Shown in pieces: positions 24,695-32,884 of a DNA stretch of 64,000 bases (position 1 is its first letter; every line of letters starts with the position of its first letter). The translations under genes were made by a program, and so were the position numbers. The notes beneath the pieces are model-generated. The model did no database searches, had not been told where the DNA came from, and saw nothing but the letters and a program-made list of their open reading frames with translations. Source of the DNA: Amycolatopsis lexingtonensis (lineage in GTDB: Bacteria; Actinomycetota; Actinomycetes; Mycobacteriales; Pseudonocardiaceae); assembly GCF_014873755.1 (NCBI RefSeq), contig NZ_JADBEG010000001.1, forward strand, positions 870,501 through 934,500. The letters are read 5' to 3'.

Positions 24695-25831
24695 CTACCC
24701 CGTGCGGCGGGTTCCATGCGCCGCCGGCACGCTCAGCGCGCTGAGCCACCCGACCGCGGCCTCCGGGCCACCGCGGCCGGCGACCGCGCGCTGCTGGACC
24801 GACCCGTTGCCGTCGGCACGCAGGACCGCGATCAGTGCGCGGACTTCGGTCAGGTCGCCGCTCGCCTCGAGGGGTTCCCGGACGTGCGCCAGCAGCTGCT
24901 CGACCAGCGTCCACGCGGGCCGGCGCGTCTGCCCGGCGACGTCGACGAGCTGCCCGGTGAGGCCGTGGCGCGCCGCGGCCCACACCGCCGCCGCGGCCAC
25001 CTGCGGGGACACCGGTTCCGCCGCGCGCCCGCGGTCGAGGTCGGCCAGCGCCCGCCGCACCAGTGCCCGGCTCAGCAGCGCCTGCAGCAGGGCGTGGTCG
25101 ACGGTCAGCGCGGTGTCGGCCACCCGGAACTCCACCGTCGGGAACCGGCCGGACGGGCGGGCCAGCCAGAACGTCTGGTCCGGGTCGACGAGCGCGCCGC
25201 ACTCGACCAGCGTCTCGACAGCCCGGCGGTACTCCGCGTGGTCGCGCAGGTGCGGCGCGACGCCGGCACCGGGGAAGCGGGACTGCTGGACCATCCGCCA
25301 GCTGTGGTAGCCCGTGTCGCGCCCGTGGTCGAACGGCGAATTCGCCGACAGCGCGAGCAGGGTGGGCAGCCACCGCCCGACGTGGTTGACGACCGCGACC
25401 GCGGTGTCGGGATCGGGCACCCCGACGTGGACGTGGCAGCCGCAGGCTTCGTAGTCGGCGACCACCGCGCCGTAGGCGGCGTCGATTTCGGCGTACCGGC
25501 CCTCGCCCGCGGGTGCGGGCGCGGCCGGGCCGGGCCCGATCGGGGTGCCGGTGGCCAGGAGCGCGCAGTCTTCGGCCGCGGCGGCGCCGGCCAGCACGCG
25601 CCGGGCCGCCGTCAGCTGGTACCGGAGCTCGTCCGCGGTCGTGCAGACGCCGCTGGCGGCTTCGAGCTGGGTGAGCCGCAGCTCGCGGTGCACCCGGACG
25701 CCGTCGGGGAGCGGGCCGTGGTGGCGGTACCGGGCCAGCACCTGCTCGGCGCACGCGGACGCGTGCCCGGTGCGCGGGTTGACGAGGAGGAACTCCTCTT
25801 CGACGCCCATCGTGGGCGGGCCGTCGGCCAT
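24695..25831 (-). CDS. Carboxylate-amine ligase, glutamate-cysteine ligase 2 (YbdK) family
   Basis: A 378-residue GCS2-type ligase. Signatures are MGVEEEFLLVNPRTG near residues 8-22 (metal-binding glutamates), CGCHVHVGVPDPDTA near residues 130-144 and SANSPFDHGRDTGYHSWR. The family uses ATP to join a glutamate gamma-carboxyl, or another carboxylate, to an amine; the YbdK subgroup makes weak glutamyl-cysteine. The ATG at 25831 follows GGAAGGAG. The stop is 9 bases from the start of the haem-oxygenase-like gene, so the two minus-strand genes are probably co-transcribed. It is a close paralogue of the gene at 26318. A glutathione role is not proven, and actinomycetes mainly use mycothiol. Confidence 0.85.
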   Translation of the reverse strand: MADGPPTMGVEEEFLLVNPRTGHASACAEQVLARYRHHGPLPDGVRVHRELRLTQLEAASGVCTTADELRYQLTAARRVLAGAAAAEDCALLATGTPIGPGPAAPAPAGEGRYAEIDAAYGAVVADYEACGCHVHVGVPDPDTAVAVVNHVGRWLPTLLALSANSPFDHGRDTGYHSWRMVQQSRFPGAGVAPHLRDHAEYRRAVETLVECGALVDPDQTFWLARPSGRFPTVEFRVADTALTVDHALLQALLSRALVRRALADLDRGRAAEPVSPQVAAAAVWAAARHGLTGQLVDVAGQTRRPAWTLVEQLLAHVREPLEASGDLTEVRALIAVLRADGNGSVQQRAVAGRGGPEAAVGWLSALSVPAAHGTRRTG

Positions 25832-25863
25832 GGCGGGCTCCTTCCGGGCGGTGCTTCCCGCGG

Positions 25864-25886
25864 ATACCCGCTCCGGCCGGGGAAAC
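25864..25886 (-). promoter_or_regulatory. Stress-sigma-type promoter of ligase 1
   Basis: On the minus strand GTTT (25886-25883), a short 13-nt spacer and GGGTAT (25869-25864), 32 bases before the ATG. The spacer is shorter than the usual 14-16 nt. Confidence 0.4.
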
Positions 25887-25904
25887 GCGCTCGTACCGGG
25901 GGTT

Positions 25905-25931
25905 GTTTGGCCACGAACGCGCACCGGGTAA
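25905..25931 (+). promoter_or_regulatory. Stress-sigma-type promoter of the STAS gene
   Basis: GTTT (25905-25908), 17 nt, GGGTAA (25926-25931), 9 bases before the ATG at 25941, so the mRNA is probably leaderless. Confidence 0.5.
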
Positions 25932-25940
25932 CTCAAGGCC

Positions 25941-26321
25941 ATGACGACCCATGAGCGGCAACGCGCCCCTGCAGCCGATCCGCCGGCCCACGGGCTGCCC
26001 GCACCCCGGGTTGCCGCCGACGGGCTGAGCGACCGCACCCGGTGGCAGACCCCCGACGCCGTCGTCGTGGAGGTCACGGGCGAGATCGACGTCTGCACCG
26101 TGGCCCGGCTGGAAGCGACCCTCGACGACCACCTCCGGGCCGGTCCCGGCGTGCTGCGCCTCGACCTGGGCGAAGTGCGTTTCCTCGGCGCCGCCGGTCT
26201 CGGCGTGCTGATGCGGGCCCGCGAGCGGGCCGCCGCGCTCGGCATCCACCTCGTGCTCGACGCGGGCCGCTCGCACGCAGCCGCCCGCGCCCTCGAACTC
26301 CTCGACCGCTTGCGGGCTTAA
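25941..26321 (+). CDS. STAS-domain anti-anti-sigma-like protein
   Basis: A 126-residue protein with one STAS domain (about residues 38-125): VVVEVTGEIDVCTVARLE, then LRLDLGEVRFLGAAGLGVLM. In anti-sigma-factor antagonists the loop normally reads DSSG and carries the phosphorylated serine; here it is GAAG (residues 83-86), so this site is missing. The protein may be permanently active or work in another way. STAS antagonists release SigB-type factors from their anti-sigma partners, which fits the stress promoters all around, but no anti-sigma kinase gene is in the window. The stop overlaps that of the convergent ligase in a TTAA palindrome. Confidence 0.85.
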   Translation: MTTHERQRAPAADPPAHGLPAPRVAADGLSDRTRWQTPDAVVVEVTGEIDVCTVARLEATLDDHLRAGPGVLRLDLGEVRFLGAAGLGVLMRARERAAALGIHLVLDAGRSHAAARALELLDRLRA

Positions 26322-27415
26322 CCGCCTCCGGTCAGCAGGTCCACCACGTCTTCGCCGCGTTCCCGGTCCGCGAAGCGCCGCCGCTGCCGGTCGGCGCCGC
26401 CGCCCTCGGCGGTCAGCCGCGCGAGGCCGTCCCGCGCGAAGTCGAGGTCACCGGCGGTGTCCAGCGCGGTGGCCGTCCGCGCGAGCAGGTCGTCGAGCAC
26501 CGCCTTCGCCGGAACCAGGTCCCCGGTGTCCGGGTGCGGGCAGCAGCCGGTGACGCCTTCGCGGGACGCCCGCCAGAGCTGCGCGCGCAGCACCTCGTTC
26601 GGCAACGGCGGCGGGGGAGCGTCGTCGTCCTGCGCGGTGGCGACCAAGGCACGGGCCAGCACCGCCAGGAGCACCGCGTCGTCGGGGGTCGCGGCGACGT
26701 CGGCGATGCGGAATTCGAGCGTCGGCTGCTTTTCCGAGAGCCGGACGTCCCAGTAGATCATCCCGCGGTCGAGGATCGAGCCCGCCCGCAGCCACGCGTC
26801 GACGATGCTCTCGTACTCGTCGAGCGAGGCGAACCGCGGCGGCGGTCCCGCCGAGGGCCACCGGCTCCACTGCTGGTAGCGCCAGCTGCAGTACCCGGTG
26901 TCGTAGCCGTCGGAAATCGCCGAGTTGGCGGTGACGGTGAGCAGCGCCGGCAGCCACGGCCGGACCCGGTTCAGCACCTGGACGCCGGTTTCCGGGTCGG
27001 GGATGGCGACGTGCACGTGGCAGCCGCACGTGAGCGAAGTCCGTGCGGTGGCACCGAAGTGCTCGGCCATCCGCTCGTAACGCGGGTTCGGCGTGATGCC
27101 CGGCGGGTCCACTTCGGACAGTGGCGGCGCGCCGGCGGGCAGCAGCCGGTAGCCGCGCCGCCGGGCGGCCGCGGACAGGTCGTCGCGCAGGCCGCGCAGC
27201 TGGCGCAGGGCCTCGGCGTGGGTCCGGCAGATGCCGGTGGCGGCCTCGGCCTGCGCGCGCGTCAGCTCGTGCTGCAGGTCGCCCTGCTCGTCGGCGGCCG
27301 CTTCGGCGGCGTCGACGACGTCGTCGCCTGCCGGGGAAAGGTGACCGCGGCGGTCGACGACGAAGAACTCCTCTTCGACGCCGAAAGTCAGCACGTCGCC
27401 GGACGGTTCGTTCAC
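26318..27415 (-). CDS. Carboxylate-amine ligase, second GCS2 paralogue
   Basis: A 365-residue paralogue of the ligase at 24695. Matching blocks are GVEEEFFVVDRRGHLS near residue 12, CGCHVHVAIPDPETG near residue 130, and TANSAISDGYDTGYCSWR. Differences around the likely substrate pocket suggest another amine or carboxylate partner. The GTG at 27415 follows AGGAG. It has its own stress promoter at 27449-27474, back to back with that of the next operon. The TAA stop shares the TTAA at 26318-26321 with the STAS gene on the other strand. Confidence 0.83.
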   Translation of the reverse strand: MNEPSGDVLTFGVEEEFFVVDRRGHLSPAGDDVVDAAEAAADEQGDLQHELTRAQAEAATGICRTHAEALRQLRGLRDDLSAAARRRGYRLLPAGAPPLSEVDPPGITPNPRYERMAEHFGATARTSLTCGCHVHVAIPDPETGVQVLNRVRPWLPALLTVTANSAISDGYDTGYCSWRYQQWSRWPSAGPPPRFASLDEYESIVDAWLRAGSILDRGMIYWDVRLSEKQPTLEFRIADVAATPDDAVLLAVLARALVATAQDDDAPPPPLPNEVLRAQLWRASREGVTGCCPHPDTGDLVPAKAVLDDLLARTATALDTAGDLDFARDGLARLTAEGGGADRQRRRFADRERGEDVVDLLTGGG

Positions 27416-27448
27416 CGGTGTTCTCCTGGGGGTCGAGAGGTTCGGCGA

Positions 27449-27474
27449 GTACCCACGGCGCGGATCGGGCAAAC
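27449..27474 (-). promoter_or_regulatory. SigB/SigF-type promoter of ligase 2
   Basis: On the minus strand GTTT (27474-27471), 16 nt, GGGTAC (27454-27449), 33 bases before the GTG at 27415. Confidence 0.6.
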
Positions 27475-27477
27475 GGC

Positions 27478-27502
27478 GTTTTCACCGCGGTACGGAGGGT
27501 AT
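27478..27502 (+). promoter_or_regulatory. SigB/SigF-type promoter of the hemerythrin operon
   Basis: GTTT (27478-27481), exactly 15 nt, GGGTAT (27497-27502), 10 bases before the ATG at 27513. It is a perfect consensus, and its -35 is only 3 bases from that of the divergent promoter. Confidence 0.65.
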
Positions 27503-27512
27503 CCGGCCGGTC

Positions 27513-27878
27513 ATGAACCCGAGCGCCACCACTTCGCCGTCGCTGCTGGCGGCCGACGCCGGTGCCACCGTGCGCCGGCTGTCCCGCCGCGTGGGCGACG
27601 GCGAACTCGTTCCCCCGGCCGAGCTCTACCGCGTGCTCGGCGCCCTGCGGCTGCTGGCCGACGACCTCACCCAGCTGCTGCCCGCCCTCCAGGGACGGCT
27701 CGAGGACGGGCTGCTGTCCGGCCAGGTGGTCCGGCACGGCGACGGGGACGCCGAGGCGGCGTGGGATTCGGTCGGCGAGGTCGGCCGGGCACTGGCGCAC
27801 GCCGGGACCGTCGCCCTGCTGATGACCAAGGAACTGGAGAACTCCCAGGTCGCACTGCGTGACCTGGCCACACCGTGA
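27513..27878 (+). CDS. Hypothetical helical protein
   Basis: A 121-residue, mainly helical soluble protein (MNPSATTSPSLLAADAGATV at the start). The helix LYRVLGALRLLADDLTQLLP suggests a coiled coil or four-helix bundle. I do not recognise the family. It starts directly behind a perfect stress-type promoter and is followed after 8 bases by the hemerythrin gene, so it likely serves the same response. Confidence 0.65.
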   Translation: MNPSATTSPSLLAADAGATVRRLSRRVGDGELVPPAELYRVLGALRLLADDLTQLLPALQGRLEDGLLSGQVVRHGDGDAEAAWDSVGEVGRALAHAGTVALLMTKELENSQVALRDLATP

Positions 27879-27886
27879 GGACACCG

Positions 27887-28366
27887 ATGTCGACCGACGC
27901 GATCGTGCTGCTCAAGAACGACCACAAGACCGTGGAGAAGCTGTTCAAGGAATTCGAAAAGGCGGGGGAGGACGCGCACCGGGAGAAGCGCCGCATCGCG
28001 GACTCGATCATCGAGGAGCTCACCGTCCACGCCTACATCGAGGAAGAGATCTTCTACCCGGCCGCGCGGGAAGCCGTGCCGGAGACCAAGGACCACGTCC
28101 TGGAAAGCGTGGAGGAGCACCACGTCGTGGTGTGGATGCTGTCGGAGCTGGTCGGCATGGACCCGGCGGACGAGACCTTCGACGCGAAGGTCACCGTGCT
28201 CACCGAGAATGTCCGTCACCACGTGGAAGAGGAAGAGGACGAGTGGTTCCCCGAGGTCCGCTCGGCGATGGGCCGCAAGCGGCTGCAGGAACTCGGGCAG
28301 CGGATGATCGACGCGCGCTCCAGCGCCCCGAAGAACCCCTTGGAACTCAAGAGCGCCAAGGCCTAG
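27887..28366 (+). CDS. Hemerythrin HHE domain protein
   Basis: A 159-residue hemerythrin-like four-helix protein. Likely diiron ligands are in LLKNDHKTVEKLF (His13), ELTVHAYIEEEIFYP (His and Glu), SVEEHHVVVWML and RHHVEEEEDEWFP. Such proteins sense or store oxygen, or deal with nitric oxide and peroxide. The ATG at 27887 has GAGG upstream; an in-frame GTG 12 bases earlier overlaps the previous stop. It is second in a stress-type operon. Its TAG shares a CTAG with the stop of the convergent decarboxylase gene. Confidence 0.88.
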   Translation: MSTDAIVLLKNDHKTVEKLFKEFEKAGEDAHREKRRIADSIIEELTVHAYIEEEIFYPAAREAVPETKDHVLESVEEHHVVVWMLSELVGMDPADETFDAKVTVLTENVRHHVEEEEDEWFPEVRSAMGRKRLQELGQRMIDARSSAPKNPLELKSAKA

Positions 28367-29821
28367 CGCTTGGCCACGACCCGGACCGACTCCAGCGCGG
28401 AGTCGGCCGGGTCGGGCAGTTCCATGCCCGCGCCGAGCCCGCTGCGGAGGTAGTCGAGGATCGGCTGGGTGAGCACCTCGCCGGGCAGCACACCGGGAGC
28501 ACCGGGCGGGTACGGCGTGATCATCTCCGCCGCGATCCGGCCGGGTGCTTCGGCCACGGACACCTGCTCGGCCGGGCCGAAGAACGCGTCGCGCGGCAGC
28601 ATCGCCGTCTCCAGCTCCATTTCGGCCGGCGACGGGATGTCCACCTTCGGCGGCGTCTCGAACGACGGCGCGGCCTCCAGCAGGGCGCCCAAGGCGTCGA
28701 CGAGCGTGCTCGCCGTTTCTTCGTCGTCCGCATGGTTGAACTGGGCCACGATCCGGCGGTGGTCGGACAGGCCGACGGTGACGCGCCGGTGCTCGCGCAG
28801 CCAGTCGGCGGCCTGGTAGCCGCTGATGCCCAGCGGGTCGAGGTCGAGCACGACCTTCAGCGGGTCGGCCGAGTCGGCGAGGTCCGGCCCGAGGAACTCG
28901 TCGTAAAGCACGGTGAGGCCCTGCTCGCCCAGTCGGCTCCGCACCGACGTCACCAGCCGGAGCGCCCCGTCGAGCAGTTCCTTGCCCTGCTCGGCCATTT
29001 GCCGCCGCCAGCCGTCGAGACCGGCGTACACCAGCGAACTCGGGCTCGTCGTGCCGAGGAGGTCTTCCCGCGCCTTGAGCACGTCGGGGTCCACGCGGCC
29101 GCCCTGGAGGTGGAACACCGAGCTCTGCTCGACCGCGGCGCCCATCTTGTGCACGCTCGTGACGCACACGTCGGCCCCCGCGTACATCCCCCACGGCGGG
29201 AGGCCGTCGTGGAAGGGCAGGTGCGCGCCCCACGCCTCGTCGACGATCAGCGGGATTCCCCGTTCGTGGCACCATTCGGCGACCGCGCGGATGTCCCCGC
29301 AGGTGCCGTAGTCGGTCGGGGTCACCATCAGCGCGCCCTTGACGTCGGGGTCGCGCTCGTAGGCCTCGGCGAACTCCCGCACACCCGGCGGGTGCGTCAG
29401 TCCTTGTTCGGTGTCCCAGTGCGGCCGCACCCACACCGGCTGGACCCCGCTGACGATCAGCCCGGAGATCACCGACTTGTGGACGTGCCTTGGCACGAGC
29501 AGTTTCTCGTGCGGGCCGGCGACCGCGAGCATCGCGCTCTTGACCGAAAGCGAGCTGCCGCACGTCGAAAAGAAGGTGTGCTCGGCGCCGACCGCGTCGG
29601 CCATCAGCTCCTGCGCCCGCCAGGACGCCGTGGCGCGTCAGCCGGTCGTCGAGCCCGTTGAGCGCGATGACGTCGGATTTGAAGACGTCGGCGCCGACTA
29701 CGTCGAGCACCCGCGGGTCGATGCCGCGGCCCTGCTTGTGGCCGGGCGCGTTGAACGGGACGTATCCGGCGCGGTGGTAGTCGCACAGCGCTTCCAGCAC
29801 CGGTGCCTGGCTGTGGTCCAT
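28363..29821 (-). pseudogene. Orn/Lys/Arg decarboxylase-like PLP enzyme with a frameshift
   Basis: The N-terminal part from the ATG at 29821 reads MDHSQAPVLEALCDYHRAGY, PFNAPGHKQGRGIDPRVLD and LNGLDDRLTRHGVLA. Near 29615-29620 the frame moves, and the rest continues AQELMADAVGAEHTFFSTCG to the stop at 28363. The PLP-binding lysine is in CVTSVHKMGAA. The shift equals a loss of two bases (or gain of one) in CTGGCGGGCGCAG. Joined, the enzyme would be about 486 residues, normal for aspartate-aminotransferase-fold decarboxylases that make polyamines. A possible promoter (GTTT, 16 nt, GGTTAC) is at 29831-29856 on the minus strand. Real decay or assembly error cannot be told apart here. Confidence 0.75.
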
Positions 29822-29830
29822 CGTCGGCGG

Positions 29831-29856
29831 GTAACCAGCGGCACACCGGGTGAAAC
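29831..29856 (-). promoter_or_regulatory. Possible stress-sigma promoter of the decarboxylase-like gene
   Basis: On the minus strand GTTT (29856-29853), 16 nt, GGTTAC (29836-29831), 9 bases before the ATG. One base differs from GGGTAC. Confidence 0.35.
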
Positions 29857-29865
29857 CCGCCGCTG

Positions 29866-29890
29866 GTGTGGCCGGGCGTGGTAGGGGTAT
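29866..29890 (+). promoter_or_regulatory. Possible stress-sigma promoter of the M20 gene
   Basis: GTGT (29866-29869), 15 nt, GGGTAT (29885-29890). A start about 7 bases on would meet the GTG/ATG pair at 29895-29903. Confidence 0.45.
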
Positions 29891-29900
29891 CCCGGTGGGC

Positions 29901-31088
29901 ATGGAGTGGGACGACGAGCGGCACGAACGGGCGGACGAGCGAATCCAGCGGCTGAGCGAGCGGCTCTGGGCGGTCGCCACCGAGTTGCACGAGCACCCGG
30001 AACTGTCCTATGAGGAGCATCGGGCGGCCGGACGCCTGACCCGGGAACTGGCCGAAGACGGCTTCGAGGTGGAGACGGGGACCGCCGGGCTGCCGACGGC
30101 GTTCACCGCGCGCGCCGGCGCCGGACGGCCGTGCGTCGCGCTGCTGCTCGAATACGACGCGCTGCCCGGGCTGGGGCACGCCTGCGGGCACAACCTCATC
30201 GCCGCGGCCGGGCTCGGTGCCGCGCTGGCGGCTCGCGAAGTCCTGGCGGACGGCCCGGGCTCGCTGCTCGTGGTGGGCTGTCCCGCGGAGGAACGCGGTG
30301 GCGGCAAGGTCGCGCTCGCCGAAGCCGGTGTCTTCGACGACGCCGACGCGGCGCTGATGGTCCACCCCGGCGTCCACTCGTGGTCGTGGGCCCCGCTGAC
30401 CGCGCAGGTGGAGGTGAAGGTGACCTTCCACGGCCGCGCCGCGCACCCGACCGGGGACCCGGAGGCGGGCATCGACGCCCTCGCCGCGCTGATCCAGCTG
30501 TTCGGCGCGCTGTCCGCGCGGCGCCAGCGGTTGCCGGCGGGCTCGCACATCCAGGGCATCATCACCCACGGCGGCGAAGCGACGAACATCGTCCCGGACC
30601 GCGCCGAGGGCCGCTTCGGGCTCCGTGCGCTGACGACCGGTGCGCTGGACAGCCTGGTCGAGGACGTGACCGCGGCCGCGCAGGGCACGGCGCTGGCGAC
30701 GGGCGCGAAGGTGGATGTCGAACGCGTCGGCCGCGGCTACGCGCACTTCCGCGACAACCCCGTGCTGTCCGAGCGGTTCACCGAGCACCTGGCCGCTTGC
30801 GGCATCGCCGCGACCCCGCCGGACCCGGGGGTGTACCTGGGCTCGTCCGACGTCGGCGACGTGAGCATCCGCGTCCCGGCGATCCACCCGTTCGTCGCGA
30901 TCACGGCGGAGGAGTACTCCGACCACACCCTGGAGTTCGCGGCCGCGGCGGCGAGCCCGCGTGGCCGCTCGGTGATGCTGGCTTCGGCGGCGGCACTGGC
31001 CCGCACGGCGATCGACCTGCGCACCCACCCGGCACTGGTCAGCCGGGCGTGGGACTGCTTCCACGAGCTGGCGCGGTCCGGGCACTGA
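29901..31088 (+). CDS. M20 family amidohydrolase
   Basis: A 395-residue M20D-type metallo-amidohydrolase. ALLLEYDALPGLGHACGHNL carries the Asp and His zinc ligands, VGCPAEERGGGKVAL the catalytic/metal Glu pair, then an exchange domain with FHGRAAHPTGDPEAG. Family members remove acyl groups from amino acids or aminobenzoyl-glutamate and peptides. The ATG at 29901 was chosen; GTG at 29895 is equally possible and there is no good ribosome site, in keeping with a leaderless mRNA. The last 50 bases overlap the end of the opposing hydrolase. Confidence 0.83.
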   Translation: MEWDDERHERADERIQRLSERLWAVATELHEHPELSYEEHRAAGRLTRELAEDGFEVETGTAGLPTAFTARAGAGRPCVALLLEYDALPGLGHACGHNLIAAAGLGAALAAREVLADGPGSLLVVGCPAEERGGGKVALAEAGVFDDADAALMVHPGVHSWSWAPLTAQVEVKVTFHGRAAHPTGDPEAGIDALAALIQLFGALSARRQRLPAGSHIQGIITHGGEATNIVPDRAEGRFGLRALTTGALDSLVEDVTAAAQGTALATGAKVDVERVGRGYAHFRDNPVLSERFTEHLAACGIAATPPDPGVYLGSSDVGDVSIRVPAIHPFVAITAEEYSDHTLEFAAAAASPRGRSVMLASAAALARTAIDLRTHPALVSRAWDCFHELARSGH

Positions 31089-31974
31089 CCGGACGGCGCA
31101 GCAGCCGCTCCACGTGGTTCATCGCTTCGCGGCCTTCCGGGATGGCCTGCATCAGCCAGTTGTGGAACATCCCGGGGTATTCGCGGTAGTCCAGGTCCGT
31201 CCCGGCCTCGCGCGCCCGGTCCCGGAACCGGCGGCAGTCCGGGAGCAGGACGTCCCGCGTCCCGATGAACAGCGTGATCGGCGCGAGGCCGCTCAGGTCG
31301 GCGTGGATCGGGCTGACCCGCGGATCGTGCGGCGTGGAGCCTTCCGCGTACATCCGGCCCGCCTCCCGCAGCCCGGCGATGCCGAGCATGGGGTCGGTCT
31401 CGTCGAGCAGTTCCGAAACCGGGTCCGCCAGCAGGACGTCCAGCCACGGCGAGTACAGCACCAGCCGTTCGGGCTGCGGCCGCCCGGCCGCGCGCAGGTC
31501 CTGCGCGATCGCCAGCGCGAGCGCGCCGCCCGCGGAGTCGCCGGAGACCACGACGCGCCCGGCGTCGATCCCGTCGTAGGCCGCCTGCACCATCGGGATC
31601 GTCGCCGTGTGGTCGTGGTGCGGGACCAGCGGGTACACCGGCAGCGTCACCGCGCAGCCGAGCCGGGACACCAGGTCGGCGGCGTACTGCCAGTGGTGCT
31701 TCTCGACCTGCTCGACGAACCCGCCGCCGTGCAGGTGCAGGACGTGCAGGTCGCTCGACGCGCCGCCGCGCGGCCGGAAGGTGAAGCACGGGAAGCCGTT
31801 CACCTCGCGCCGCTCGACAGCACACTGCCGCCGGATCTTCCGCGGCGGCCGGGCCATCGACGGCTTCTGGTGCCGGGGAAGCCGGTGGTGCAGCGCCGAA
31901 GCGTTGTCGTAGAACCGTTTCTGGCCCGACGCCCGCAGCAGCGCCATCCGTACCTTCGCCTGCACGCTGACCAC
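31039..31974 (-). CDS. Alpha/beta hydrolase, hormone-sensitive-lipase family
   Basis: A 311-residue esterase. The oxyanion motif HLHGGGFVEQ is near residues 93-102, and the nucleophile elbow VVSGDSAGGALAL is near residues 164-176. The Asp is near residue 240 in FIGTRDVLLPD, and the His is in YPGMFHNW. It probably cleaves short-chain esters in the cytoplasm. The GTG at 31974 has AAGGAG 6 bases upstream and a stress-type promoter at 32001-32026. The C-terminus overlaps the M20 gene by 50 bases, tail to tail. Confidence 0.85.
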   Translation of the reverse strand: MVSVQAKVRMALLRASGQKRFYDNASALHHRLPRHQKPSMARPPRKIRRQCAVERREVNGFPCFTFRPRGGASSDLHVLHLHGGGFVEQVEKHHWQYAADLVSRLGCAVTLPVYPLVPHHDHTATIPMVQAAYDGIDAGRVVVSGDSAGGALALAIAQDLRAAGRPQPERLVLYSPWLDVLLADPVSELLDETDPMLGIAGLREAGRMYAEGSTPHDPRVSPIHADLSGLAPITLFIGTRDVLLPDCRRFRDRAREAGTDLDYREYPGMFHNWLMQAIPEGREAMNHVERLLRRPVSARTAPARGSSPTPG

Positions 31975-32000
31975 ACCACACTCCTTTCGTCGGCACGCGG

Positions 32001-32026
32001 TTACCCGGGTGCGGACGGGGCTTAAC
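32001..32026 (-). promoter_or_regulatory. Stress-sigma-type promoter of the HSL-like esterase
   Basis: On the minus strand GTTA (32026-32023), 16 nt, GGGTAA (32006-32001), 26 bases before the GTG. Confidence 0.5.
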
Positions 32027-32053
32027 CAGGTCTTAACGCATACCCATATAGGC

Positions 32054-32059
32054 ATATGA
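32054..32059 (+). promoter_or_regulatory. Probable -10 box and operator of the ArsR-type operon
   Basis: TATGAT lies in an AT-rich island (32039-32062) that contains overlapping inverted words, ATACCCATAT and GGCATATG. A start 7-9 bases after the -10 would fall on the GTG at 32068, so a leaderless mRNA and an autoregulatory ArsR operator overlapping the promoter are likely. Confidence 0.4.
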
Positions 32060-32067
32060 TAGCTCGC

Positions 32068-32403
32068 GTGGCCCGAGCAGCGACGACAACCGACACCTTC
32101 AACGCGGTCGCCGAACCCCGGCGGCGGCAGATCCTCGACGTCCTCCGCGACGGGGAACGATCGGTCGGCGACCTCGTGGACCTGCTGGGCCTGGCGCAGC
32201 CGCAAGTGTCGAAGCACCTGCGGGTGCTGCGGGAGGTGGGCGCGGTGGACGTGCGCGGCGACGGCCGCCAGCGGCTCTACCGGCTCAACGGGCCCGCGCT
32301 CAAGCCGATCCACGACTGGGTCCGGCAGTACGAGCGGACGTGGGCCGGGCGGTTCGACCGGATGGACGACGTCCTCGAAGAACTGAAGAAACAGGAGCAC
32401 TGA
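32068..32403 (+). CDS. ArsR-family winged-helix repressor
   Basis: A 111-residue ArsR/SmtB-type regulator: FNAVAEPRRRQILDVLRDGE, then the recognition helix region LLGLAQPQVSKHLRVLREVG, then the wing VRGDGRQRLYRLN. No metal-binding cysteine pair is present, so this is the non-metal subgroup that controls neighbouring SRPBCC proteins. The GTG at 32068 fits the -10 box; an ATG at 32056 would add four residues. The next gene starts one base after the stop codon. It probably represses its own operon. Confidence 0.85.
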   Translation: MARAATTTDTFNAVAEPRRRQILDVLRDGERSVGDLVDLLGLAQPQVSKHLRVLREVGAVDVRGDGRQRLYRLNGPALKPIHDWVRQYERTWAGRFDRMDDVLEELKKQEH

Positions 32404-32404
32404 C

Positions 32405-32884
32405 GTGCAGATCACCACCCCGGCCGAGGACCAGATCCTCATCACGCGCGAATTCGACGCGCCCAAGCACCTCGTCTACCGCGTCTGGACGACGCCCGAG
32501 CTGGTGCGCCGCTGGTGGAGCGGCCACCACGGGACCACCACCGAAGTCGAGCTGGACCTGCGCCCCGGCGGCCGCTGGCGGTACGTGCTGAAGACCGGCG
32601 ACGGCACCGAAGTCGGCTTCCACGGTGAGTACCGCGAAGTCGTGCCCGACGAGCGGCTCGTCTACACCGAGGTGTTCGAAATGCCGGGCGTGCCCCTCGA
32701 TTCGGTGGACGGCCCGCTCAACACCGTCACCTTCACCGCGCTCGACGGCGATCGCACCCTGCTGCAGCTGCGGACCGAAACCGGCAGCAAGGAGCTGCGC
32801 GACACGATCCTGCGGTCGGGCATGGAGGTCGGCGCCCAGGGGCAAATGGTGATCATCCAGGAGCTGGCCGACTCCCTGCGCTAG
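32405..32884 (+). CDS. SRPBCC (AHSA1-like) family protein
   Basis: A 159-residue AHSA1-type SRPBCC protein, starting MQITTPAEDQILITREFDAP, with the family stretch WTTPELVRRWWSG and LDLRPGGRWRYVL. The fold binds hydrophobic ligands. Pairing with an upstream ArsR regulator is a very common arrangement, and the ligand may be the inducer. The gene overlaps the end of the opposing WYL regulator by 32 bases. Confidence 0.85.
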   Translation: MQITTPAEDQILITREFDAPKHLVYRVWTTPELVRRWWSGHHGTTTEVELDLRPGGRWRYVLKTGDGTEVGFHGEYREVVPDERLVYTEVFEMPGVPLDSVDGPLNTVTFTALDGDRTLLQLRTETGSKELRDTILRSGMEVGAQGQMVIIQELADSLR

